Positions 46,699-58,563 of a stretch of 64,000 nt of DNA are shown one piece after another. Positions within the stretch are counted from its first letter, which is position 1, and each line of letters begins with the position of its first letter. Source of the DNA: Gnetum montanum (lineage: Eukaryota > Streptophyta > Gnetopsida > Gnetales > Gnetaceae); assembly GCA_015680685.1 (NCBI GenBank), contig MNCI01004147.1, positions 417,035 through 481,034 of the forward strand, read 5' to 3'. Both the position numbers and the translations under genes were made by a program. The notes below the pieces were generated by a model. That model was not told the origin of the DNA, ran no database searches, and worked only from the letters and a program-made list of their open reading frames with translations.

Positions 46699-48200
46699 TG
46701 TCTCTCTCACAAGACTATGACAATACAACAATTAGTAAGGCCATTCATTAGAGAACCAACGAATTATATGATGATGAAGATGAAGTTTGGAGTACTCAAT
46801 CTTATGCAGGGGTCTTCTATGTACATAAACGAAGACAACATCGTCCCAATTCACAAATTCATAACCTACCTAGTGACGATGAACCCCTACTGGCCACTAA
46901 GAGCCTAATGGATATACAAGAGGCTATTCAAATATCCCGTAGGCATCACAAGGAAAGTTATCTACCCAGGCTTGATTTAAATAACTTTTCCAAGTTTTCA
47001 AGAGGCTATGATTTAGATCCGCAACATTATTTACAAGCCTTCCATAATGCCTGTGTATGGAACAATATTGATAATGGTTGACAAAAACTTAAGCTCTTTC
47101 CTACAACACTCATTGGCCAAGAAAAAGAATGGTACAGGTCCTTAAGACCAAAGTCAATTCAACGTTGGCCGATAATGGTAGAACTATTTAATGAAAGATA
47201 TCAAACCTATGCAAGAGTGTCAGCCTTGAGGAGACAAATCCAAGAATGGAAACAGGGGCAACATGAACCCTTTGACATGGCCTTAGAGAGATACTATTCA
47301 TTGTTAAGCAATTGCTCAGGCCATGGGTTCTCCGAGAAAAGGCTAATGTACCATATCATGGATGGGCTCTGTAATGAAACAAGGGAAACCCTGGGGATGT
47401 ATGCCTGAGGTCAACTATACGAGCTATGAACCCATCAATTCCAAGAGCTTATTAAGTGAGTAGCAAAAGAAGAAGGAGAAATGGCTAAATGGGAGAATGT
47501 TGAAAGCTCTCAATGGGACCAAAATCTCGAATTAGCAAAGGTCCATGATCATGAAGAGGAGAAATCAACTCACCTCAAGGAGGTGGAATCATCTTTGTCA
47601 ATACTACAATCACTAGATAAAATTGAGGCAAAGATCAATAAGATGACAGAATGGATACATGAAAAATGTGGAGAATATGCCAACACTATTAGAGGTAGAA
47701 CCATGATGATCTAAGAAGCAGGATGGAACACCCTTAGACAATTGGAAAGAAGGGTTGAAGAGAATAAGAACTCAACTGCTAATCATATGTATCAATGTAA
47801 CATTTTCCTGTACGATCATTCCAAAGGTCAATGCCCCATCTTGTCACATTTACATGAGCATTGGGGAAGAATGTTACATCCAGAGCTCGTACAAAAATAT
47901 CGTGTTCAGTCACAGTGGCCAAAATTTTAGTTGTGGGGGAGGCCACCCTCAAATTGGTCGCACCCTTCATATCATCCGAACCCAAGCGCTTATCAGGTTC
48001 AGCATCCTGTTTCCCTAACTAGGTCAACATCCTCTATCTCGTTACATTGTTATCATTCTTCTAAATACTATCAACCCATATCCTATCCAACACGATCACC
48101 ACCTCATGTGCATTACACTTCTCCTCACCCTCAATATTCTCATCCTTCACCTCCTTCTACATTGCCACCAATTGTACCAGAAGGTTTTGCACCATAGCAC
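46699..48200 (+). pseudogene. Element B gag
   Basis: ATG 46699 (MSLSQDYDNTT), a stop after the Ile-His pair at about 46748, then LPSDDEPLLATKSLMDIQEA (46872). Retrotrans_gag core 47080-47400 (QKLKLFPTTLIGQEKEWYRS ... SIQRWPIMVELFNERYQ), a coiled Glu/Lys-rich stretch to 47714, and a zinc knuckle at 47785-47830 where the second Cys is Phe (CNIFLYDHSKGQCP). Pro/Tyr/Ser/His-rich tail to 48197. The core is intact here while it is deleted in A. Stops at several points make it a pseudogene. Confidence 0.85.
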
Positions 48201-50752
48201 CAACCCACGAACGTTACTTGTGCTGCCACTATCAATAGCAGTGGAGGTACTCAAAAAACATTCTTTCTTTAGGCATGGTCGTAGAAAGGGATAGCACAGT
48301 TCCGAGACCATTGCATCCTCCAACTCAACATAAGTTCAACATTGTGGTGCATCCTTCTCCTCAAACTCAATGCCTCATGTTACCTTATCCAAGCCACCAA
48401 TCAACACTCCAAGAACTATGCAACCCAATGAATATAGCCATGTAGGGAGACATATTAATCCTTGCATACCATCTTATGGTCAAGGGTGCCATAGTGGGTC
48501 AACTCCGTATCAATTAAACTCACCTTCTAACTTGCCCCACTATGTCAACTTTAACACATTGTGTGCACCCCAATTTGGGTACATTCCAACCACGACATCA
48601 AAAGACACCCAGTGGTTTGGATATGATTAGGTCCCAATATTTCCAAAATGCTTGGATCCAAACCTTCCATTTATTAATTCTCACCATGATCAAAAGTTTA
48701 GTTATGGGGGATATCCACCATTCTAACAAGAAAAATTAATAAATATTTTTCCTTTTCTTTAATTTTACAATTTTTTGTTTTCCAGTTTTTCATCTTTCAA
48801 TTTATTGTTTCATCTTTTTATCTTTTTATGAGTAATCTCATCTATGAATAAAGCACTCATGTGACTCGTTGGTTGAGATGTTGTTCTTTGCTATTAAGTC
48901 TCGAGTAACTAATTATTTGGACAACGAGCCCACCACATCCACCCAACCATTCTATTAATAAGAGGTTCTACTCTGGATATGATGATATTCTTATTATCAT
49001 AAAAACTTAAAAGTAATTTTGTGCTCATTATGCCCAGAGCAGAGAATGATGAACTAAGAAGGAATGGCCAGGGTGTGACATCAAGGGGACTTGTGGATTC
49101 TCTTTGGTGACATCTGTAGGTGCTATCATGCAGCCTGGTTGTACTAAGATCCTTGTAGATCTAACGAAAAATGGGAGTAAGAGTAATAAAGGCACTCAAT
49201 AAAGAAACTCAATGCTATTCTAGGAGGTCCCACTGGAAAGACATGCACCCATGCCTGAAGGTTGGTGGCTTCTGCGGTTCACTATTGAAAAGAACACAGT
49301 GCCAAAGCAACTTGAAATAAATTTATTAATTAAAGAAGATGAACCACACAAGAAAAGATCAAAGAAAAATTGTGTGTGTGTGCCATAGATTCCAAATCAC
49401 TCCTCCCTTGGACAAAATGCCAAGTGATCGTACACCTTGCTGTCATGATGCTCTTATGGTTGCCCATCATTGGATGAAACAATGTGATGTCACTAATCGA
49501 AGGAATGGACTTGGTCTTGATTTTGGAGTGACAAGCTAATGACACATTAATCACATCCTACACTTAAGATTCATTGTGCCTTGGGTCAATTACCGCATGT
49601 CCCAATCTCTGCAATCCCTTCTACAATTCGCCTCATCTTGCTGTTCATGTATTTGTGACCCATGTCTTGTGTAGCATTGAATTCATACCTCATCATGGTG
49701 GTATCTACATGTGTGTGTTTTGTGGAACTGGTGTGGATTACATTTAACCCTTCTAGTGCCTACAGACATTTTAAGGTGTGGTTATGCAAGGGCATTATAG
49801 GTTGGAACCTGCTTTGGGGAGGACCCACTTGCGTGATTTTTGTAATTTGTACTTGTTGCAAACCACCACATCATTTTATACCCTCTGAGTACTTCATTGC
49901 CAAATCTATTCTTTCCTTTATCATCATTTTATCAAATGTTCCTCAAAACCATTACATGTCCTTTTATGTGTCACCTAAACAAATTAGGTCTGACATTAAA
50001 CTTTTAGGGCAACTTCCTTGAAAAAAATCACACTAAGCAAAGAATTCAACATTTATTAAAGGTAATGAGTAAGGTATGAAATAATTGAACTTCTTTCAAT
50101 TACCTTACTAACAATTGATCTTTGTGCGATTATAGATGACCCCTAAAAGAGGACAACAAGGAGGACCTTCTCAAGGTGTAGCTAAATGCCGAGGGGGAGG
50201 CAAAGGCCAAGGACCTCATGCAAAACATGCAGAGCAGAAGGCATAATCATTCAGCATCCATTAGGGAACTCCTATCACTACACAATTTGGCCAAGAAAAA
50301 GGTGGAGAGGTCAGGGCTCGAGCTTATGAAGAGGAATGACGGCTATTTGTAGCAAGGCATGTCAAGGCCAATCAAGTGTTCCCACAGTTCCCGTGTCCAT
50401 GGGAAGTGCTGACTCCATCAACCATTGGAACATCAGCATGGACAGCTCATAATCCTCAGATAGAAGAGGAGAAACATTAGGTGCTTCTTCAACGGTATCA
50501 ATCTTAGAAGCTTGGAGTGCAGGACAAAGGAAAGACATCCATGGAGGAGCCACCACCACCAGGAACCACATGAGTTTCAATAAATTTTGTAATTCTATGT
50601 CTGTGTCCCAATTTTATTTTGTTCAATCCCACACTACAGCATGAATAATTCCTAGTTAGTCAATAAGCCCATACATATCCATTGTGTAATCAATTGGACT
50701 CGTTCTCATTTTGTTTAACTTGAGGACGAGTTGTTATTCAATCGTGGGGGTA
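48201..50752 (+). other. Element B PR-RT relic and 3' non-coding region
   Basis: 48480-48630 has GCHSGSTPYQLN and TSKDTQWFGYD, the same junction relic as in A. From 48740 the region is non-coding: GTGTGACATCAAGGGGACT (49073), GGAAAGACATGCACCCATGCC (49231), GGGCATTATAGG...GGGGAGGACCCACTTGC (49791-49831), AACTTGAGGACGAGTT (50717) and GTGGGGGTATGATGA at the LTR border. A small minus-strand open frame at 50580-50362 has no support. Confidence 0.75.
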
Positions 50753-51713
50753 TGATGAATCATGGTTTGTCAGATGTTGATATCAGACCCTTGATGTTGG
50801 ACACTTGATGTTGGACCCTTGATGTTGGACCCTTGATGTTGGATCCTTGACATCGGACCCTTGACATCAGACCCTTGACATCAGACCCCCAATATTAGAC
50901 CCTCGATATCAAACCCCCGATATCGGGTACGCAATATCGTGGCCTGATAAGCGATATCGGATACACGATATTGTGGTTCCTGTGTGAGCCTATTAGTACA
51001 CAATTGGGTGCACGGGAGAGTCATAGGAAAAGTTAACATTAGAGTAGAATCTTTTTGTCAGTTTTTAGTTCCTCTCAACCCTTTCCCCAATGAATGCCCA
51101 TAGTGTGATGATTGTAATTGTATGGAACCTTTATTCGAGTGTGACATACTTGGACATGCACATGACTGGTAATAAAGATTGAGATTACTTAATCATTGCA
51201 GCATTCACTTAGCTTTAACTGTTATTTATTGCTTTCTTACATAATATCTCTTTACCTTCCTCTCCTATCTCTGTTATTAAATGCAGAATGAGTACGACTT
51301 AATCACAAGCATTTAAGTGTGACTACTTAGTATCCTAGTAGCATACCTAGGACATGCGCTTGGTAATCCTAGTAGTAGTACACAAGGTCCAAGATGTGTA
51401 TGAATGATTAAGGATGGATGCTCATTGCACTTAGGTTAGCTTAGACTCTCTTCTCTCATTCCCTCTTAGCTTAATCAAAGTTATTTTCCATTGTCTCCAG
51501 GAGTACCACTAGTTTAGGACCACATCATACATCTCACTTTGGACTAAACCATACGTGACAAAGCAAATACTAGTCTAGGTGGGACGATAGTGAATTGCGA
51601 TCAACGTGTAACTATCTAGATACCACAACTAGCCCGTCTGCGGAGTTCGACTGGATCATGTGTGAACGCTCGTATTCGTATGGCTGAGTGTAGGGGTACC
51701 TCACCATTCATCA
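50753..51713 (+). repeat. 3' LTR of B
   Basis: TGATGAATC to TTCATCA, 961 bp. Same 14-bp array, GATATC cluster (50910-50975), and a decayed TATA (CCTATTAGTA). Confidence 0.92.
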
Positions 51714-52355
51714 ATTATCATTATTATCATCATCCTAGCCTTATCTCATGAAAATGAAGTTGGCTACATGAGTTCTTTTTTACCATTTGCCTCTATGAAG
51801 AGCTTGATATTTATTTATTTGTAGTTTCTTCAAATTATCTTTGATTGCTTTTTCCTATATTTTTTGTGGTCTTTCTTTTGGTGACTTTGCTTGAACAATG
51901 ATGTAGCAATTAGTAATTTCAGAGGTCTTTTCATTGTGAGTGTTAATGTTTTAGATTGTCGTACAAAGTTTCTGTACTTGGATTTATCATACAATCATCC
52001 CTGATGTGGGAATGCTTATTTACTTTTTACAACATTTAAGCGACAATGTTGTGCATAATTGCTAGAGGACGTCATGACAAGTCCTTGTCCATTTTCATAG
52101 CAACCTGGCTTTATGACTATTGCACATTGCATTTGGAAAATGTCCTATTGTCTACAAAATCTAAAAACAAACTTATCCATGAGATTTGGTAAGGTTTATA
52201 GATGGTTGCCAAACTGACGCTAACCCTCCTCGTTTTGTATGCAAGGCTTGGGACCAACATTTGTGTTTAAGCTTAAAATAACAAAAGGATTAGAGATAAA
52301 AACAAAAAGATGTGGTAAAATACCAACATATTTTGCATTACTAGCATTTCACTGT
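51714..52355. other. Spacer between B and solo LTR C
   Basis: No gene seen. An (ATT/ATC)n-like stretch at its start. The rest is AT-rich and unrecognised. Confidence 0.4.
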
Positions 52356-53238
52356 TGATGAGTCACAAATAAGCGACCCAATATCGAACCCACAATATCA
52401 TATCCATGATATCGGATCCTCGATATTGGATACATGATATTGGATGGGCCAAGCAACATCGAACATGCGATGTCAGAGCCTGTCTCATTGGCTATAAATA
52501 AGAGACATGGGCGCTTGGTCTTGGGAGGTAGTTTTTCAGTCCCTTAGCCAAACTCTTGTAGTTTTTCTATTCCAGAGTTAGAATTATTTCTGAGTGCCCA
52601 TAGTAGGAGTCATAAAGTGAACGGATCTTTATTCAAGCATTGTGTACCAGAGCACACCTTGTGTCCGGAAATAAAGATGAACTTTGTGATAAACCTTGCA
52701 ACATTTAGAATAGCTTAATTATTGCATTTAATGCTGTCTATTGTTATTTGATGCTTTTAGTAGTTAATTAATGTTATTTCCATAGAATTATTAATTATCA
52801 ATTATCAATGAATTAGCACACTCAGCACGACCACTTCGAGCATACGTGGAACACTTGGTAACCTAGTAACAACTAGTGTTTGGTAATCCCAATAGTGTTA
52901 CACTGGTTCAGGATGTGTTCGAAGAGTGGGAACGGATGCTAGTGTTAGGATTTGATTCACGTTAGAGTTACAAAACCCATTAGTTAATTAAATATTTTCA
53001 TTGCACACACTTAGGAGACCAGGATAAAAAATATAAAGGAAAAACATAAAAATCATATACCTCAAGTTTACTTAACCATACAATTGTGCCTTACAAGTAA
53101 GCTGGAGAAGACAACAACTGCATAACTCATCCTTGTTCTACGTAAGCGCATAAGCACTTAATCCTCGGAGTTCGACCAAATCGCGTGTGAATGCTCATAT
53201 TTGTATGGTTGGGCGTAGGGGTACCTCGCCGCTCATTA
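52356..53238 (+). repeat. C: solo LTR
   Basis: TGATGAGTC start, GCTCATTA end (expected TCATCA), 883 bp. GATATC-like cluster (52380-52445) and TATA CTATAAATAAGAG (52493). No element body on either side, which suggests LTR-LTR recombination. Flanks ACTGT and ACTAC share three of five bases only. Confidence 0.85.
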
Positions 53239-54950
53239 ACTACTTAATATAAACCTTACATTAATAATTTTTACCATAAACAATAATATTATTGTCAACA
53301 TTGGTTTCAATTTTTGCATTGATATTATTCCTTAGCATCTTTTTTCTTCAGCAAAAAATCACAAACATTAAACAAATATCCTTCATCATTGCAAAAGTTA
53401 TAAGAACTAGGAAAATTATAATATTTAATTTGTTGAATGTAAGTCTCCCACCTAATTATAATACCAATTCATTTTTACAATTAAGAAAATTTATTTATTA
53501 TAAAAAATGTTTATAATAACTAAATGGTATGTGAAAATATATTTCATATGCGTAATAGGACCAAGAAGACTAACACAATTTGTTGCTTAGCCATCTAAAA
53601 ACCAACTAGATATTAGATAGTTCAACAAAACATGAAACTTTAGAATATTATTTAGATTGGACATCAAAATCTAGAATCTAATTACAAATCTTTAACACTA
53701 AATGCTTGTGTATAAATGATCATATATACATGACATACTAGATCATCAAATCATTACTAATCTTGACAAACAAACAAAAATGATAATATTACTTGGAATG
53801 AATGCCGTAAATGTTACAACATTATTCAAGTGTGAATTCAAACTTTGATCATGAAGCAAGTAACCAACAATTTGAATGAATACATATTGTGATGTATGAT
53901 CATCAAATAACAACTCAAATACATCATTACAAAGATGAAAACTATAAGTCTTATTTGTAACATCACTAAAGGAATGAACCATAAATTTTTGCTCATTAGT
54001 TTCTAAATTTGCATTCTAAAAATCAATAAAAATTTTTACATTGGTATATAAGGTAGAAATTTAAAAATTGGTAGAATAAGTTGAAAGTAATTTAAAATAC
54101 CTTGTCTTGAAAATATAATTTTTAGAAATTAATTTTACTAAGAAAACCCTAATTAGATCAACATTCTTTAACAAATAAGGTTTTGGATATGATTTGTAGA
54201 ATATCTTTAATAGTTGTGGGGAAAGTAGTTGAGAAGCCCATGACGTCAATATCAAGAAAACCTTTCAAATCATTATTCTTATCATGCAATTTATGGAGCA
54301 TCATTGAGACCAATGAAACCTCAAATACCTTATGTGGAATTATACATTCATAATAATGCCCTGACTTGTAGCTACTGGATCTAATCACACAATAGTTATT
54401 CTTATACAAGTAGTGTTGTAGCATGATTGTTTTATAAACAACTTGCATAATAACACTTAAGACTCATTAGGAATAACTCTCTGACTTGTAATTGTAAATG
54501 GTCCAAAAACTACTTGTTAACAATTCAAAAGTATATTCTTTAAATCAAATATAGGCTTAGCAAATCATATGATGTGTAAATGATTAAATGAAATTATAAG
54601 TACAAAATAAATGATAATGCTACTAATAAATGTAGATAATTGAAATGAGATTGTATTCATTATTAAAACAAAAGATAAAGAAGAAGAAGATTAAGAAAGA
54701 AACATATCACATCCCTTTAATAATAAAATGTTAAGCAGCAAGTACAAACATCCTCTTAAAGATAAGAAATATATTTTAATGATGTTGAAGTTAGATTTAC
54801 CATTAAATTGACAATGCTCAAAATTATTCTTTGTTGTCAAATACGAAAAAATGAATAAATGAAGTTGCCATTTATAGACTATAGCATTTAAAATTTATAG
54901 CTTTGTAATCAATGAAGGAGTATTGACACCGATGATATGTTAGTGATGAA
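53239..54950. other. AT-rich DNA with a decayed repeat protein on the minus strand
   Basis: Minus-strand frames at 54040-53746 match 37268-37520 (see the remnant there). A further minus-strand frame at 54448-54158 (HKVFEVSLVSMMLHKLHDKN) may continue it upstream. Not recognised. Otherwise no gene. Confidence 0.4.
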
Positions 54951-55620
54951 TGTTTTGAATGAGTAATGACAATAATGACAACAATGATGTTGGATTATCA
55001 TTAAAATCATTGATGGTAAGGAAGAATGTTGAAGATGATGCTGATAATGATGGTGACATTGGGTTATCACTTAAATTATTCTTTGAAACTAATGAATTTG
55101 GCGTCAAAGCTAATGAAGATAATGATGAGGAAGGTATTGTTGATGAAACTAGAGATGATAATGATGGTGATGTTAGACCATCACTTTCTATACCACTTCA
55201 CTTGCTAAAGAGGATAGCTTCTAATGCAATTGCTAAATAATAGTTACTGAAGATGATGCTAACAATCACTTTGACACCAAGCCATCACTTACATCATCAA
55301 CTCTAGAGATAGATAAATTCGATAGTGTAGAAGCAACAAAATGTAATGAAACATTTACCACCTCTTAATGGGTATTACTAAGATACTAAAGAAGTGGTCA
55401 TTAAAAATCAGAAAGAGACATCAAAGTTGATAAATTGATGGTAGATATTGATGAATGGATATATGTACAAATGAATAAAAGAAGTGCAAAATGAAAGATA
55501 AAAGTGTTAGGACATCGTAGACACACTAGTTATGAGGATGGTGCTATGTTACAAAAGTAGGGCATGGCTAAATTATACACACAAGATGATCAAATGGATG
55601 CCATAGATGAAAAAGTCATC
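54950..55620 (+). repeat. Dispersed repeat of unknown type, copy 2
   Basis: Matches 36390-37225 in the same order without the SINE. Its 5' part has a 93-codon acidic frame (54959-55240) built of Asn/Asp-rich units ending in GLSLK or RPSLS. Could be the coding relic of an unidentified element. No catalytic motif visible. Confidence 0.55.
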
Positions 55621-55808
55621 TATCCCACTCAATACTCTTAACACACATTTACTACGGTAGACTAAATCTACTTAAAAACTCATCAATGTGCTAAACATAA
55701 AGAGATTCGGGAAGTAAATAAAGAGGGAGATATAGATAACAAAATAGAGAGAAGAAAACCACAGAATGAGAAATAAAAAAAGATAAGAAAATATAAAAAG
55801 AAATAAAG

Positions 55809-56726
55809 TGATGAGTCATGGTTCACGTTGAGGCAGTCTAGTCTTGTCGATGCAAATGCGTCAATGTGATCCCATCAACATGAACACGTCAATGCGGTCT
55901 TGTCGATGCAAATGCGTCAATGTGATCCCATCGACATGAACACATCAATGCGGTCTTGTCGATGCATGGTTTGATACATTGATGCATACATGTTGACGCA
56001 GTGTCTTGTCTTGCCTATATAGATGCACATACTCATCGCATTTATGGCATTCATTCATTCATAGCTTAGCCAAGCCCTTGCAGTTTGTTTATTTGAGAGT
56101 TACAAAATTTTCTAAGTGCCTGCAATAGAAGTTAAGAAGTGTATAGATCTTTATTTGAGCATTGATGTACCTAGTCATCTCAGTGTGAACAACAATAAAG
56201 ACAAGCTTCTTGATAAACTTTGCATCACTTGGACTTAGCTTAATATTTCCTTAATGCATTTATTATTCATGCAATTTATGTTCATGCATTTAATTAATTA
56301 ATTAATAGTGGATAATTAATGCACATAAGTACAACCATCTTGAGCATATGCTAACGCTTGGTAATCCTAGTAACGCATATGCTTAGTAACCCAATAGCAT
56401 TGCAACATGTGTAGGATGTGTAAGGCAGTTGGGAACAAATACTTATGTTAGAATTAGTTAAGGCACTAATTAGTTATTAAATTAATTACCATTTAATTTA
56501 GTTATATAATTAGCATTTAAATGATACAAATCATGTGTCTTAGTTACACTTAAACAATATCCTTGAACCTCACAAGTGGAACTGGGAAGATAACAATCGC
56601 ATCCTTGAAATTCATTGCCTAGATTAAGTGTACTTAGAGAGCTAAAGTCGATGGAATTTGACTGGATCACTTAGTGAACGCTGGTAATTCATATGGTTGG
56701 GCATAGGTATTGCTTGCTACTTATCA
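55809..56726 (+). repeat. D: 5' LTR with primer-binding site
   Basis: TGATGAGTC to TTATCA, 918 bp, followed by primer-binding site TGGTGTTGTTGCTAGGGA (56728-56745) and about 85 nt of leader. U3 carries a 56-bp tandem repeat (55841-55968) with TGCGTCAATG/TCGATGCA motifs and CCTATATAGATGC as TATA region (56015). It probably belonged to the gag-pol body E, from which it is now separated by a minus-strand LTR piece. Confidence 0.85.
55841..55968 (+). repeat. 56-bp tandem repeat in the U3 of D
   Basis: Unit starts GTCTTGTCGATGCA at 55841, 55897 and (partial) 55953. Rich in CAATGCG, CGTCAATG and CGATGCA motifs. Confidence 0.88.
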
Positions 56727-56829
56727 TTGGTGTTGTTGCTAGGGAGCTTTACTTATCTACATGTGCTATTTAGGAGTTAGTGAAATTATCCAACAACATT
56801 GTAATGAACCTTAAAGTCAAAATCATTAA

Positions 56830-57398
56830 TGATGAGTGCCGAGGTACCCCTACACTCAACCATACGAATACGAGCGTAACACACGCGATCCAGTCGAACT
56901 CAGCAGAGTAAGTGCCTACACGCCTCATGGAACACTTAAGGTTAATTATTCGTTGTCTTCCCAGACTTACTTGTATTTGTCATGGTGTATGGTTAAGTAA
57001 GTCCGAGGTATATGATTTTTATAGCTTTTCTGTTTTATCTCCTATGCCGATAAGGTGAAGGGTTGAAGAGACTAATTACTAACTTTAACTAACTAACTAA
57101 GTCTTAATTAACCTAGCGTCAGCATCCATTCCCACTTACCGTTCACACCTTGAACCGATGCAACCTTGGTTACTAAACGCTAATCGTTGCTGGGATCACC
57201 AAGCGTAACGCACATGTTTGAAGCAGTCGTACTGAGGCACTTAACTAGGAGAGAAGGGTTGAGAAAGATTTAATAACTAATAAAGCATTAAATGATAAAT
57301 AATAAATAACAATAAAATCCTATTTAGTCTATTCCATGCACTACAAGGTTTATCCAAGAAGTTCGTCTTTATTGCCGTACACAAACATGTGTTCAAGA
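56830..57398 (-). repeat. Truncated minus-strand LTR between D leader and gag E
   Basis: Begins TGATGAGTGCCGAGGTACCCC (the reverse of an LTR 3' end) and follows the P/M1 LTR through GCACTACAAGGTTTATCC and TCTTTATTGCCGTACAC, stopping at about 57398. U3 and the TATA box are missing. It replaces the 5' half of gag of element E. Confidence 0.82.
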
Positions 57399-57900
57399 TG
57401 CATGTGCCTTATAAAACATTGAGAACGAATCGTATAAGCTAAAGTTGTTCCCTAGGACACTTATTAAGGAGGCTGAAAGCTAGTATCAGTCCTTAGAACT
57501 AGAATCAATCAGACGATGAAGCACAATGCTTGAACTCTTCAATGACAAGTATCAAACATACTCCCAAGTGTTCAACTTAAGGAAGTAAATCCAAGGGTGG
57601 AAGCAAGGAACACATGAATCCATTAATGCGGCCATGGGTAGATATTACTCTCAATTGCACAAATGCCCAAGCCATGGCTTTTTTCAAAGGGAGAAACTGC
57701 ACCATATCATATATGGGCTAAGAATAGAAACGAGAAGAACTCTTAGGGTCTATGCCCAAGGAAGGCTTTCAGAGTTAAGAGCCCATTAGATCCAAAGGTT
57801 AATTAAGCAAGTGGCTAAAGAAGAAGGTGAGTTGAGGAAAAGGGAAAGTGCAGAGGAGTGCAATCGAGATCCTTATATTTGCAAAAGGAAGCCACAAATT
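57399..57900 (+). pseudogene. E gag core fragment
   Basis: Covers the Retrotrans_gag core: EAES-YQSLELESIRR, TMLELFNDKYQTYSQV and INAAMGRYYSQLHKCPSHGF, then QVAKEEGELRKRES. After 57893 it jumps to the protease-proximal tail, so the zinc knuckle is deleted. Stops at several positions. Confidence 0.8.
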
Positions 57901-58038
57901 CTAGCCAAGCCATAGCAAAGAAATGCCACATGGATTGTTAAATTATAGTTGGCCCCACAATTGAGTGGTTTGGATTGTAAGCCTTACAAAAGATCCTTTT
58001 TTTGAACCAACAATCCTACTAAGCCCTCTTAAACACCT

Positions 58039-58563
58039 GTGGTTGTTGACCCTACTTCTCCTTCCTTCTCTGCAACATCCTTTGAGATCCTTTCAAACCA
58101 AACACCTCGCAAAGTACACACTGTAATGTTGACTCACACTATCACAAATTGGATAAAGGTTGGTCATATTTCTAAGAAGAGATTTGATCCTAGAAGTTCC
58201 TTAATTTACTTAAAAATCACTAGAAATGAGCCTTGCAAGGATCCTAGAAGTTCCTTAATTTACTTAATTTGATCTCTCATTTGTCTTGAGTAAGCAGATC
58301 AATCCATCACTGTTTTCTTGGAATTGGTGGAGGACATTGTGATCACTGTCTGTGGGTGGTCCTATCCTGTTGACTTGCTAGTGATCCAAGTAGACAACTG
58401 CAAGAGTGACTTCCCAATCATTATGGAAAGGGCTTGGTTGAGTAGAATTGATGCATGGTTGGGAATCAGAGACCTCTCCTTGGAGATTTCCAAGGAAAAT
58501 GACTTTGGAGCTATAGAGAGGAATCATGTTCCATGCATCACATATAGTGACATAGGGTGCTAA
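58039..58563 (+). pseudogene. E protease remnant lacking its active site
   Basis: HTVMLTHTITNWIKVGHISK leads to SSLIYLKITRNEPCK, where P and M1 continue with the DSG active site. Here a second copy of GATCCTAGAAGTTCC...TTACTTA (58240-58266, first at 58186-58212) follows, and sequence resumes with DQSITVFLELVEDI. FPIIMERAWLSRIDA is kept. Catalytic Asp absent, so inactive. Confidence 0.82.

Larger units (their letters stand above)
45584..51713 (+). mobile_element. B: gag-only non-autonomous LTR retrotransposon
   Basis: 6,130 bp: 5' LTR 45584-46564, primer-binding site 46566-46583, gag 46699-48200, a PR-RT relic, 3' non-coding region, 3' LTR 50753-51713. Perfect 5-bp target duplication ATTAT (45579-45583 and 51714-51718). 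Same architecture as A, with clearly different LTR sequence. No pol. Confidence 0.93.

Noticed and set aside
52351-53243. Perfect target duplication for solo LTR C
   Set aside because: ACTGT and ACTAC agree at three of five bases only.
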